In this document: positions 32,787 through 40,873 of the stretch, in pieces
Numbering within the stretch: the first letter of the stretch is position 1
Layout of the letters: each line of letters starts with the position of its first letter
DNA from: Deltaproteobacteria bacterium
Lineage (GTDB): Bacteria > Myxococcota_A > UBA9160 > JAJDAL01
NCBI GenBank assembly: GCA_029261875.1
Contig: JAJDAL010000024.1
Span: 62,001 to 126,000, forward strand
Direction: 5' to 3'
Length of the DNA stretch: 64,000 nucleotides
Translations under genes and position numbers: made by a program
Notes under the pieces: model-generated
The model's database searches: none
Seen by the model: the letters and a program-made list of their open reading frames with translations, nothing else
What the model was told of the DNA's origin: nothing

Positions 32787-33908
32787 ATGATCTTTGAATT
32801 CACCGACGAACACGAAGAACTGCGCCGCACCGTACGCCAGTTCCTCGCGAACGAATCCGACGAAAACACCGTGCGCGAGCTGATGGCCGACGTGCGCGGT
32901 TACAACCCCGACACCTGGAAGCGCATTGCCGAGGAACTGGGACTCGCGGGACTCATCATTCCCGACGCCCACGGCGGAGCGGACTTCGGCTTGGTCGAGC
33001 TCGCCATCGTGATGGAAGAAATGGGGCGCGTGTTGCTGTGCTCGCCGTTCCTCTCCAGCGCCGTGCTCGCAACCAGCGCCCTGGTACTGGCCGCCGACGA
33101 ATCCGCCCAGGCCGAAATTCTGCCGCAGCTCGCGAGCGGCGAAACGACCGCCACGTTGGCGTTCTCGGAGAAGCAATCGCCCTGGGACCTATCGGGACTC
33201 CGCATGGCGGCCAAGGCCGACGGCGACGAGTACACGCTGACCGGCGTCAAATCCTACGTCCTCGATGGGCACAGCGCAGACGAAATCCTCGTGGTCGCGC
33301 GCGCGGGCGATGAGCTCGCATTGTTCCGCGTCGCCCCGGATGCGAAGGGCCTGACCCGGGAAGCCGTGGCCCCCCTCGACCCCACCCGCAAACTCGCCAC
33401 GCTCGAGTTCCGCGACACGCGAGCCTCCCGCATCTCTTCCGGCGATGCGACGAAGGGCATTGAGCGCGCCATCGCGCGCACGCTGATCGCCCTGGCGGCG
33501 GAGCAAACCGGCGGCGCTCAGACCTGCCTCGATCAAGCGGTCGCCTACGCGAAGACGCGCCTTCAATTCGGGCGTCCGATCGGTTCCTATCAGGCGATCA
33601 AGCATCAGTGTGCCGATCTGCTCGTCGAAGTGGAATTCGCGAAATCCGCGGCCTACAACGCGGCCTTCACGGACGAGAGCGATGGCGACGCATTGTCGAC
33701 GGCCGCCGCCATGGCAAAATCCTTTTGTTCCGAGGCGTACACGAAAGCCGCCAAGCGAAACATCCAGATCCACGGTGGCATGGGGTTCACCTGGGAGCAC
33801 CCCGCACATTTGTATTTGAAGCGCGCTAAAGCGAGCGAGATGCTGCTGGGCTCGCCGGCTTCCCACCGCGAACGCGTTGCCGCGGCGGTGGGAATCGGGA
33901 GTCGCTAG
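32787..33908 (+). CDS. Acyl-CoA dehydrogenase, smaller partner
   Basis: 373 residues from the ATG at 32787, after AAGGAAAC. N-terminal FEFTDEHEELRRTVRQFLAN, LAGLIIPDAHGGADFGLVEL and C-terminal TRLQFGRPIGSYQAIKHQCA and NIQIHGGMGFTWEHPAHLYL mark the acyl-CoA dehydrogenase fold. The middle flavin-binding phrase seen in the larger partner (EPSAGSDVA) is weak here (FSEKQSPWDLSG). It may therefore be a partner subunit sharing an active site with the upstream 410-residue protein. Its stop codon shares CTAG with the stop of the convergent flavoprotein gene. Confidence 0.85.
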   Translation: MIFEFTDEHEELRRTVRQFLANESDENTVRELMADVRGYNPDTWKRIAEELGLAGLIIPDAHGGADFGLVELAIVMEEMGRVLLCSPFLSSAVLATSALVLAADESAQAEILPQLASGETTATLAFSEKQSPWDLSGLRMAAKADGDEYTLTGVKSYVLDGHSADEILVVARAGDELALFRVAPDAKGLTREAVAPLDPTRKLATLEFRDTRASRISSGDATKGIERAIARTLIALAAEQTGGAQTCLDQAVAYAKTRLQFGRPIGSYQAIKHQCADLLVEVEFAKSAAYNAAFTDESDGDALSTAAAMAKSFCSEAYTKAAKRNIQIHGGMGFTWEHPAHLYLKRAKASEMLLGSPASHRERVAAAVGIGSR

Positions 33909-35068
33909 ATCGCGGACACCACGCGTTTCTGCAGACTCGAGGCGAGGATTTCGGCGGCTTCGCCGACGATCTCTTCGAGGATTTCTTTGGCCGGTCGCTT
34001 CTTCTTGAGCATGCCGGAGGTTTGCCCGGCGGCGTTCATGAGCAATTCGTTGCGCCCAGCCTCGCGAATCGAGTAGGTGAGATCCCGGATCAATAGCCCC
34101 TGCATTCCCATGGGCAGGCCGTCGAGGCCGCTGCGCTCCCAGGCTTCGATCAGCGGGTTGTTGATGTTGCGCATGGTCTTGCCGCTGTAGAGCCGGGTCA
34201 CCACCGTATCTTCCGCCGCCGCATCGAGAATGCGCTGCTTTTGAATGTCCGGTTGGTTGGCCTCTTCGGAAACCAGGAACGCCGTACCGCACCAGGCGCC
34301 GACGGCTCCCATGGCGAGTACACCCGCCAGCGCGCGTCCGCTCGCAACGCCACCCGCCGCCAAGACCGGCGTCGGTGCGACGGCGTCCATCACCTGAGGC
34401 AACAGGGCGAGCGTTCCGATGCGCCCGGTATGCCCGCCGGCTTCCGTTCCCTGAGCCACGATGTAATCCGCACCGCCTTGCGCCACCTGCTGTGCTGCGC
34501 GCACGTTTCCCACCAGAGAAAGAATCACACTGCCATTCGCCTTCAAGGCGTCCGAGAACGGCGCGGGAGAGCCGAGTCCCGAAGCAAACACCGGAACCTC
34601 TTCTTCCAGAATGACTTCGATCTGCGAACCCGCCCAGCTCTTGCCTTCGGGAATCCAGCTGCCCATCCGACTTCCTTCCCCGGGCGCCTCCTTCCACTCG
34701 ATCTCCAATTCGTCCGCCATGCGCCGCATCGCTTCGCGGTGCTTCTCGGGCAGTGCCTCGCGCGGCGGTGCACTCGGAACCACCCCGGATGCCCGCGGGA
34801 CGAGAAACGGTTGAGCGAGCAACAGATCGACACCGAACGGCTTGTCGGTCAGGGACCGGACCTTCTGGATCTCGGCCCGCAACGCATCCGGTGAGTAGGC
34901 GACACCGCCGATCACCCCGAGCCCCCCCGCATTCGAAACCGCGGCAACCAGATCCGCCGTCGATACCGGGTCCCCGGTCCCCGCAACGGGCCCCATCCCC
35001 GCCAGGACAACGGGGTATTCGACGCCAACCTTTTCGCACAGTTCAGTTCGTAGAGTGGGTCTCGACAT
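33905..35068 (-). CDS. Nitronate monooxygenase/2-nitropropane dioxygenase-like flavoprotein
   Basis: 387 residues. A TIM-barrel FMN protein: VVLAGMGPVAGTGDP, SNAGGLGVIGGVAYSPDALR, VAQGTEAGGHTGRIGTLALL with the histidine common to nitronate monooxygenases, and TPVLAAGGVASGRALAGVLA. In catabolic clusters such proteins are commonly annotated as nitronate monooxygenase, but related proteins are enoyl reductases or unknown. A second paralogue lies at 36610-37728. The C-terminal extension after LYSGKTMRNINNPLIEAWER is conserved between the two. Substrate unknown. Confidence 0.75.
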   Translation of the reverse strand: MSRPTLRTELCEKVGVEYPVVLAGMGPVAGTGDPVSTADLVAAVSNAGGLGVIGGVAYSPDALRAEIQKVRSLTDKPFGVDLLLAQPFLVPRASGVVPSAPPREALPEKHREAMRRMADELEIEWKEAPGEGSRMGSWIPEGKSWAGSQIEVILEEEVPVFASGLGSPAPFSDALKANGSVILSLVGNVRAAQQVAQGGADYIVAQGTEAGGHTGRIGTLALLPQVMDAVAPTPVLAAGGVASGRALAGVLAMGAVGAWCGTAFLVSEEANQPDIQKQRILDAAAEDTVVTRLYSGKTMRNINNPLIEAWERSGLDGLPMGMQGLLIRDLTYSIREAGRNELLMNAAGQTSGMLKKKRPAKEILEEIVGEAAEILASSLQKRVVSAI

Positions 35069-35161
35069 GGGGGCCTCGCTTGGACCGAGCGCCGACTTGC
35101 AAGCGCCCGGTCCGGGTCGTGTTCAAGCGCGAAGCATATCGAAATCTGGCGCCAATCAACC

Positions 35162-35755
35162 TCAGAGCATGCCCGACTTCTGAAGCTCCAAGGCAAGGGT
35201 CCGATACATGTTGTCGAGCATTTCGTCCTCCACACCCGGATACAGGTGGAAGAACGATATCGGGAGCAGGAACAATTGAAACCATTGGTGAATCGAATCC
35301 TGAACCTGGATTTCTCGGATTTCTCCAGAGGCCACGGATCGCACATGAACGTCCAGCGTCATCTCGTCCAATGTTCTCGTCGGAAACAGCCATGCGGACA
35401 AAACCGTTAAGTACATTGACGGGCGACTGAGCTTGAGATCGAACGCGCATCCCACCACAATTTCGAGATCGGGTGAATCCGTATCGACACCGACTTCCTC
35501 GAAATAGCCCGACTCCCGAAGAACCTCGATCAACCTTTCCTGTTTCTCTTTCTCACCGGATTCCCGAAACTCCGTATGCAGGTCTCCGTTCAGGCGCGTT
35601 TCGTACTCGAGGATCACCTTCGCCCGGGGCTTCGATCCATCGTAGGCGGGGAGCGCTTCGATTTTCGGAATCCGATGATCCGGATACGCCGCACATCCCG
35701 AGAGAAACGCGACGAGAACGAACCAAGAGACGGTACGCGAGTGCCTCGAAATCAC
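35162..35755 (-). CDS. Putative lipoprotein of unknown function
   Basis: 197 residues with a lipoprotein signal: WFVLVAFLSGCAAY, lipid-modified cysteine at C21. The mature part has a mixed fold without recognisable domain: PRAKVILEYETRLNGDLHTE, ESGYFEEVGVDTDSPDLEIV, a hydrophobic stretch LTVLSAWLFPTRTL near residues 116-130 and a second around FQLFLLPISFFHLYP. It is downstream of, and 36 bp from, another lipoprotein gene of similar size, and both have a central strand dealing with a duplicated ethereal pattern of polar beta strands. They probably form a pair at the membrane. I do not recognise a family. Confidence 0.6.
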   Translation of the reverse strand: MISRHSRTVSWFVLVAFLSGCAAYPDHRIPKIEALPAYDGSKPRAKVILEYETRLNGDLHTEFRESGEKEKQERLIEVLRESGYFEEVGVDTDSPDLEIVVGCAFDLKLSRPSMYLTVLSAWLFPTRTLDEMTLDVHVRSVASGEIREIQVQDSIHQWFQLFLLPISFFHLYPGVEDEMLDNMYRTLALELQKSGML

Positions 35756-35791
35756 TGTTTCAGTCCTCCGCTTCGAATGGAGTCTCGAAGA

Positions 35792-36397
35792 CTACTTGGG
35801 GATCCCATCGTCGAGCGCCACGAGCAAACGAGACAATGCCTCCTGAATCGCGAGCCCGAGCGTGTACTCCACGGAATCCGAGGTTTCCCAGAACATCCCC
35901 GAGTCCTCGCGGGTCTCCTTTACCTGTCCCCGGAACGTGCCCACACGAACTCGGTCCGAAGTCGAAACCACCGCGTCGAGGTGAATCGTGAAATGCTGAC
36001 GCGTCGCTCCCAAGACGAACAGATCCAAGTCGTTGTCGAAATGCTCTACACCCATGGTGACGATGAGGTCTACGTCGGTCTCCGAATCCAGTTCTTCCCA
36101 ATCCCGAACCGACAGCACCGATGGAAACACCGCTGCGAAATAGGTTTCCGTGAGTTGCGTAAGCGACTCGCCAAGCTCGTAGGTCTGTGGATCGGCGATG
36201 GCGTGCCCGCGATCCTTCTTCGCGTACTCGCGATAGTCCGCATCCATGACCAAGGCCACGTTCTCACTCCGCTTAGGCAGTTTGATGAGCTTCGTCTGCT
36301 TTGCATCGGAGTTGGCTCGATAGGTCCAGCACCCCGCGAGCGGAAGAACCAATACGACCGACAAGAGAATGCGAGCAAGAATGAGTGTCTGGGACAC
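35792..36397 (-). CDS. Putative lipoprotein of unknown function
   Basis: 201 residues from a GTG at 36397, which gives a clean lipoprotein signal: ILLSVVLVLPLAGCW with C23. The mature domain includes LPKRSENVALVMDADYREYA, TYELGESLTQLTETYFAAVF and VDLIVTMGVEHFDNDLDLFV, then GTFRGQVKETREDSGMFWET. This layout (strand, amphipathic helix, strands, C-terminal helix EYTLGLAIQEALSRLLVA) resembles periplasmic lipoproteins of unknown role. It is followed on the same strand by the second lipoprotein gene. A 212 bp gap upstream holds no gene and should contain the promoter. Confidence 0.6.
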   Translation of the reverse strand: MSQTLILARILLSVVLVLPLAGCWTYRANSDAKQTKLIKLPKRSENVALVMDADYREYAKKDRGHAIADPQTYELGESLTQLTETYFAAVFPSVLSVRDWEELDSETDVDLIVTMGVEHFDNDLDLFVLGATRQHFTIHLDAVVSTSDRVRVGTFRGQVKETREDSGMFWETSDSVEYTLGLAIQEALSRLLVALDDGIPK

Positions 36398-36609
36398 GTG
36401 GGGATCTCCCGACTTGTTGTTCCGATCGATCTCGGACGGCCCCCGCAAGGTACGAAAGCCGGCGGGTTCGGGTCGCTTGAAATTCCCGGAATGGCGCTGG
36501 CATTCTGGCCAAAGTGTGCGGAAACGTCGCCGCAAGTGTCCGAAAGCGCCAAAAATCGATAATCGGTTTCGCTTCCAATCAGCGAAAACGCCGGGGGCGC
36601 TCGAAGACG

Positions 36610-37728
36610 CTACCCCTCGGCCAGCTCGTCCAGGCGTTCCATGGTGTCCGCGTATTCGGTGACGAGTTCTTCCATGACGCTGCGGACGGATTTCACTTGG
36701 TTCATGGAGCCGACGATCTGGCCCACGAAGTAGTTGGACAGTTCCGCGGCTCCGGGATTCTTGTGGGCCGAACGCGCGATACGCGTTTGGGCTTCGCGCA
36801 CCAACCGCGGCTGAAGCGGCATGGGGAGCGGATCGGGGTTCGAGGGGTCTTCCCAGGCGTCGGTCCAGGCGCTGCGGAGTTGACGCGCGGGCTTGCCCGT
36901 GAGGGACCGACTGCGAACGGTGTCGCTGGAACCCGCGCGCAGAAACTTTTCTTTCACGACGGGATGGGTTTCCGCTTCTTCGGTGGTGAGCCAGAGGGAC
37001 CCCATCCACACGCCCTGGGCTCCGAGGGCCAGCGCCGCCGTCACTTGGCGGCCATTTCCGATTCCGCCGGCCGCAAGCACCGGGATCGAACCGACGGCGT
37101 CGACGACTTCGGGGACGAGCACCATGGTGGAGACCTGACCGGTGTGGCCGCCGGCCTCGTACCCCTGGGCGATCACGATGTCGACGCCCGCTTCCACGTG
37201 GCGCCGGGCGTGCTCGACGGTGCCCGCCAGGGCCGCCACCTTGATGCCCTTCTCGCGTCCGCGCTCCACCATCCAGGCGGGCGGCGGCCCCAGGGCACTC
37301 GCGATCAGGCTGATGCGGTGTTCGAGGGCGAGTTCGATGACATCGCGCTGCTTCTCGAAACCCACGGAAATTTCCGGAGTGAGCTTGACGTCCGGCGCCA
37401 GCGCGGGCACGTCGTAGTCTGCCAGGAGTTTGTCGAGGAACTTGCGGTGTTCTTCGGGAATCCGCTCGTCCAGCTCCGATGCATCGAAGCCACCCTTGTC
37501 GCTGCCCGCGAACTTTGCGGGCAGCAATAGATCCACGCCGTAGGGCTTGTCGCCGATTTCCTTCTCGATCCACTCGAGCTCCATCCGTACCGCTTTGGGC
37601 GAGTGGGCGGCGACGCCCAGCACACCCAGGCCTCCGGCCTTCGACACGGCGGCTGCAACGTCGCGACAATGGGTAAAGGCAAAGATCGGAAATTCGAGAC
37701 CGAGTTCTTCGGCGAGTTGAGTCCTCAC
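36610..37728 (-). CDS. Nitronate monooxygenase-like flavoprotein (second copy)
   Basis: 372 residues of the same TIM-barrel FMN family as the gene at 33905: FPIFAFTHCRDVAAAVSKAG, GGLGVLGVAAHSPKAV, VIAQGYEAGGHTGQVSTMVL and SIPVLAAGGIGNGRQVTAAL. It is the last gene of a six-gene minus-strand operon with an enoyl-CoA hydratase, three acyl-CoA dehydrogenases and a TIGR03084-like gene, so a role in modifying the same CoA ester, or in removing a toxic by-product, is likely. The AGGHTG histidine suggests the monooxygenase branch. Not further resolved. Confidence 0.75.
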   Translation of the reverse strand: MRTQLAEELGLEFPIFAFTHCRDVAAAVSKAGGLGVLGVAAHSPKAVRMELEWIEKEIGDKPYGVDLLLPAKFAGSDKGGFDASELDERIPEEHRKFLDKLLADYDVPALAPDVKLTPEISVGFEKQRDVIELALEHRISLIASALGPPPAWMVERGREKGIKVAALAGTVEHARRHVEAGVDIVIAQGYEAGGHTGQVSTMVLVPEVVDAVGSIPVLAAGGIGNGRQVTAALALGAQGVWMGSLWLTTEEAETHPVVKEKFLRAGSSDTVRSRSLTGKPARQLRSAWTDAWEDPSNPDPLPMPLQPRLVREAQTRIARSAHKNPGAAELSNYFVGQIVGSMNQVKSVRSVMEELVTEYADTMERLDELAEG

Positions 37729-37758
37729 GCTTCCCTCTCTTGCACGCGGTGGGGAGCG

Positions 37759-38556
37759 CTAGCTCCAGGCGCGCTCACCGGGTTTCGGCGGATCGGCGGC
37801 ACCGCCCGCAAAGCATTGGGCGATCGACATCCAGCGCTTCGCCACGTCGCCCGAAACTTCGAGCTTCGTATCCGCCACGTTCCGCCCCTGGGTCACGACG
37901 TGGCAGAAGTCGATGGCCGTGCCGATCACCTGGTTCTCGTCCGCGGGGTCGTTCCATTCCCAGATCTCGCCCGAGGGCGCAACCAGGCGCACGTAGGGGG
38001 GATGACCGGGAATCTCGAGTTTCCGGTTGATGAAGGTCCAACCAAAGGTCTTCACGCCGAGCACCGCGACGTTCTTGATGCGATCCGTGTATTCGCGCTT
38101 CACCTGCAACAGGTCGTAGACGTCCTGGCCGTGGGCCCAGGTCTCCATGAAGCGCGCGGTGGTGAACATCCGCACCCCCATGTCGGGACCGAACCACGGA
38201 AGCCGCCGCTTGGGGTCCGACGCACCGAGCTGCTCCGCCATGGTGTGACAGGTCTCGCGCCATTGCGCGAGCAACTGTGCGGGCGCGAGATCGCCGAGTT
38301 GATTGCGCGTGTGTTCCGCGCCCGAAACCCCGGCCGTGATGGCTTGGATCAATTGAGTTCGCGCTTCGGCAAAGCCTTCCGGATCCGTGAGCGAAAGCAT
38401 CGACACGCGATCGAAGAAATGAAGGTGGGCCACGACGTCCCAGACCGTCCATCCCAGGAACGGCGTCACGCGAGACCAGTCGTCTTCTGTGAGCGTCGCG
38501 AGGAATGCGTGCAGCTCATCCGCTTCCGCGCGCAGATCCAAACTCTCTTGCAACAT
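37759..38556 (-). CDS. TIGR03084-like metal-binding protein (maleylpyruvate isomerase/DinB fold)
   Basis: 265 residues from the ATG at 38556. The N-terminal four-helix bundle has LGWTVWDVVAHLHFFDR, and later FMETWAHGQDVYDLL supplies the remaining histidine, the metal-binding pattern of the DinB/mycothiol-dependent maleylpyruvate isomerase family. The C-terminal part (GWTFINRKLEIPGHPPYVRL) fits the TIGR03084 group, often found among acyl-CoA dehydrogenase genes. Its substrate is not known. It lies 8 bp after an acyl-CoA dehydrogenase gene and belongs to that operon. Confidence 0.75.
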   Translation of the reverse strand: MLQESLDLRAEADELHAFLATLTEDDWSRVTPFLGWTVWDVVAHLHFFDRVSMLSLTDPEGFAEARTQLIQAITAGVSGAEHTRNQLGDLAPAQLLAQWRETCHTMAEQLGASDPKRRLPWFGPDMGVRMFTTARFMETWAHGQDVYDLLQVKREYTDRIKNVAVLGVKTFGWTFINRKLEIPGHPPYVRLVAPSGEIWEWNDPADENQVIGTAIDFCHVVTQGRNVADTKLEVSGDVAKRWMSIAQCFAGGAADPPKPGERAWS

Positions 38557-38564
38557 GGAATCTC

Positions 38565-39662
38565 CTATTCGATCCAACCCTGCTCGCGCGCCGCCTGCTC
38601 GCGTAGCGCTTCCGGAGCCCCCAGCAGCTGGCGGTCTACGCCGACCCGCTTGAACCAGTAGTGGAGGTTCTGTTCGTCCGTGAACCCGATCCCGCCGTGC
38701 ACCTCCGTCGCGGTGCGGACGATGAAAGGGCCGATCTCCGAAAGGTGTGCCTTGGCGTGGAGCGCCGTCACGGTCGCCTCTTCGGGTACGTGGTCGAAGG
38801 CGTGGGCGGCATACCAAACCAGGGACCGGGCCGGCTCCAGCTCGGCCACCATCTCCGCACACATGTGTTTCACGGCTTGAAAGGATCCGATGATCCGTTC
38901 GAATTGCTTGCGCTGCATCGCGTAGGCGACCGCCAACTCAAGGGTGCGTTCACTCGCGCCGAGGATGTCCGCCGCGAGAATCACGCGCCCGGCGTCGAGC
39001 ATGCGCTGGGTGGCGCGCCGAGCCCCGCCCTCTCCGCCCAACCAATCGGCGACGGGTGTGGCGTCGAAGTGAAGTTCGGCGAAACCGCGCGTGCGATCGA
39101 TGGTGGTGAGGCGTTTGCACGTGACGCCATCGGCTTGGGCGTCGACCCAGGCGAGGCGGGTGCCAGCCTCCGTCGGCACCAGAAAGAAGTTCGCATCCGG
39201 TCCGCCTTCGACCATCAGCGCCGTTCCATGCAGCCGCCCGTCGCGCACCTCCACGCCGGCGCCGTCGCGCCTCGAAGCCAACTCGTTCGCCGCCACGCCC
39301 ACGCGCGTGCTTCCGCTCGCCAGGCCGGGAAGCCAACGCGCTCGTTGTTCCGGGCTGCCGGCTTCGCATAACGCGACGGGAGCCATGACGGCAGTCCCGA
39401 GGAAGGGAGCCGGGGCTCCTCCCCAGGCGAGGCATTCCGCCGCGACCGCAGCGTCGAGCAACCCGAGTTCGCTCCCGCCGAATTCTTCGGGAATCAGCAG
39501 TCCCGCGATACCGAGTTCGCAGAGGGCTTTCCAAGTCCCCCCATCGTTGCCCGCTGCATCTGCCACGAGTTCCCGCACACGTGTGATGGGACATTCTTCA
39601 TCGAGATATCGCCGCAGCGTACTCGCCAACAATTCTTGTTCTTCGGAGAGCGCAAAATCCAT
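38565..39662 (-). CDS. Acyl-CoA dehydrogenase, smaller partner
   Basis: 365 residues. N-terminal MDFALSEEQELLASTLRRYL and LGIAGLLIPEEFGGSELGLL, C-terminal AYAMQRKQFERIIGSFQAVK and EVHGGIGFTDEQNLHYWFKR. As in the 32787 gene, the central flavin-contact phrase is degenerate (VGVAANELASRRDGAGVEVR), which suggests the smaller half of a heteromeric enzyme with the 401-residue protein encoded just upstream (4 bp apart). Part of the six-gene minus-strand operon. Confidence 0.85.
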   Translation of the reverse strand: MDFALSEEQELLASTLRRYLDEECPITRVRELVADAAGNDGGTWKALCELGIAGLLIPEEFGGSELGLLDAAVAAECLAWGGAPAPFLGTAVMAPVALCEAGSPEQRARWLPGLASGSTRVGVAANELASRRDGAGVEVRDGRLHGTALMVEGGPDANFFLVPTEAGTRLAWVDAQADGVTCKRLTTIDRTRGFAELHFDATPVADWLGGEGGARRATQRMLDAGRVILAADILGASERTLELAVAYAMQRKQFERIIGSFQAVKHMCAEMVAELEPARSLVWYAAHAFDHVPEEATVTALHAKAHLSEIGPFIVRTATEVHGGIGFTDEQNLHYWFKRVGVDRQLLGAPEALREQAAREQGWIE

Positions 39663-39666
39663 GGCG

Positions 39667-40872
39667 TTACGCTCGTGCCTGGGGCTTGGGCTCGCGCGGC
39701 ATCCCGAGCCCGCGCTCGCTGATGATGTTCTTCTGGATCTGCGCGGTGCCACCCCCGATGATCAAACCCAGGGTGAACATGTGCTGGCTTTGCCAGCGCC
39801 CGCCATCGCGCTCCCGGGGCGAGCCTTCGTACAGGGTTCCGAGCTCACCCAGCGCATCGATACCGAGCGCGTTCAACTGATGGCTCACCTCACAGCCCGT
39901 CAGCTTGGTGACCAGCGCCGAGACACCGGGGAATTCCCCCTTCAAGCGCGCGGTCAGCATGCGCATGCTGTGGTACTTCATGGCCATGACGCGCGATTGA
40001 AGGCGCAGCAAGCGATCGCGCAACACCGGCGAATCCATCACGCGACCGCCGTTGACACGCTCTTTCTCCATCAGCCTGACGAGATTGCGCAGGCCCCCGT
40101 CGAGTACCGCGGCAGACGCCAACATGTTGCGCTCGTGGGTCAGGGTCGCGTTGGCGATCTTCCAACCTTCACCGCGCTGCCCCACGATCGAAGTCTGGGG
40201 CACCCGCGCTTCGGTGAAGAACACTTCGTTGAATTCCGTATCTCCAGTCATGGTTTCGAGGGGGCGCACCTCGATCCCCGGCGTATCCATGGGGACCAGC
40301 AGATACGAGAGCCCCGCGTGTTTCGACGCTTCGGCTTCGGTCCGGAACAGGCCGAACATCATCTGGGATTCGTGGGCGGTCGTGGTCCAGATCTTCTGTC
40401 CCGTGAGCAGGAAGTCGTCGCCGTCCGCCACCGCACGGGTCTGCACGCTCGCGAGATCGCTGCCGGAGCCCGGCTCCGAATACCCCTGGCACCAGATCAT
40501 CTCGCCGCGGATCGTGGGACCGATGTAGCGTTGTTTCTGTTCTTCCGTTCCGTGTTCGAGAAGGGTCGGAACGAGCATCTCGGGGCCCTGGCCTCCAACA
40601 CCTCGGGAAACGCCAGCGGAATTGAATTCTTCCTCGATGATGACGCGCTTCAAGATGTCGACGGGTGCGCCGTAGCCGCCGTATTGCTTGGGGATATTTC
40701 GCGCCGCGTAGCCGTTTTCGATCAAGAGACCCTGCCATTCGCGCACGGCCTTGTGGGCTTTTCCAGCAGTGACGCCGCGCCCGGCGCGCGGTGCTTTGTC
40801 TTTGTGCGCCGCAATGAAGGCGCGCACTTCTGCGCGAAATGCTTCGTACTCGGGTCCGTAGGAGAGATCCAT
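39667..40872 (-). CDS. Acyl-CoA dehydrogenase, larger partner
   Basis: 401 residues. WCQGYSEPGSGSDLASVQTR is the flavin-binding segment, then GQKIWTTTAHESQMMFGLFR, and the C-terminus has LGLIIGGGTAQIQKNIISER. At the position where medium-chain enzymes have a glutamate, this protein has glycine, so the catalytic base must lie elsewhere, as in long-chain and isovaleryl types, or be supplied by its partner. It lies 1 bp after the long-chain-like dehydrogenase gene and 4 bp before the smaller partner. Confidence 0.85.
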   Translation of the reverse strand: MDLSYGPEYEAFRAEVRAFIAAHKDKAPRAGRGVTAGKAHKAVREWQGLLIENGYAARNIPKQYGGYGAPVDILKRVIIEEEFNSAGVSRGVGGQGPEMLVPTLLEHGTEEQKQRYIGPTIRGEMIWCQGYSEPGSGSDLASVQTRAVADGDDFLLTGQKIWTTTAHESQMMFGLFRTEAEASKHAGLSYLLVPMDTPGIEVRPLETMTGDTEFNEVFFTEARVPQTSIVGQRGEGWKIANATLTHERNMLASAAVLDGGLRNLVRLMEKERVNGGRVMDSPVLRDRLLRLQSRVMAMKYHSMRMLTARLKGEFPGVSALVTKLTGCEVSHQLNALGIDALGELGTLYEGSPRERDGGRWQSQHMFTLGLIIGGGTAQIQKNIISERGLGMPREPKPQARA

Positions 40873-40873
40873 C

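Noticed and set aside
33189-35039. A 616-residue open frame overlapping a dehydrogenase and a flavoprotein gene
   Set aside because: Gly/Arg-rich shadow translation of the genes on both strands, without motifs.
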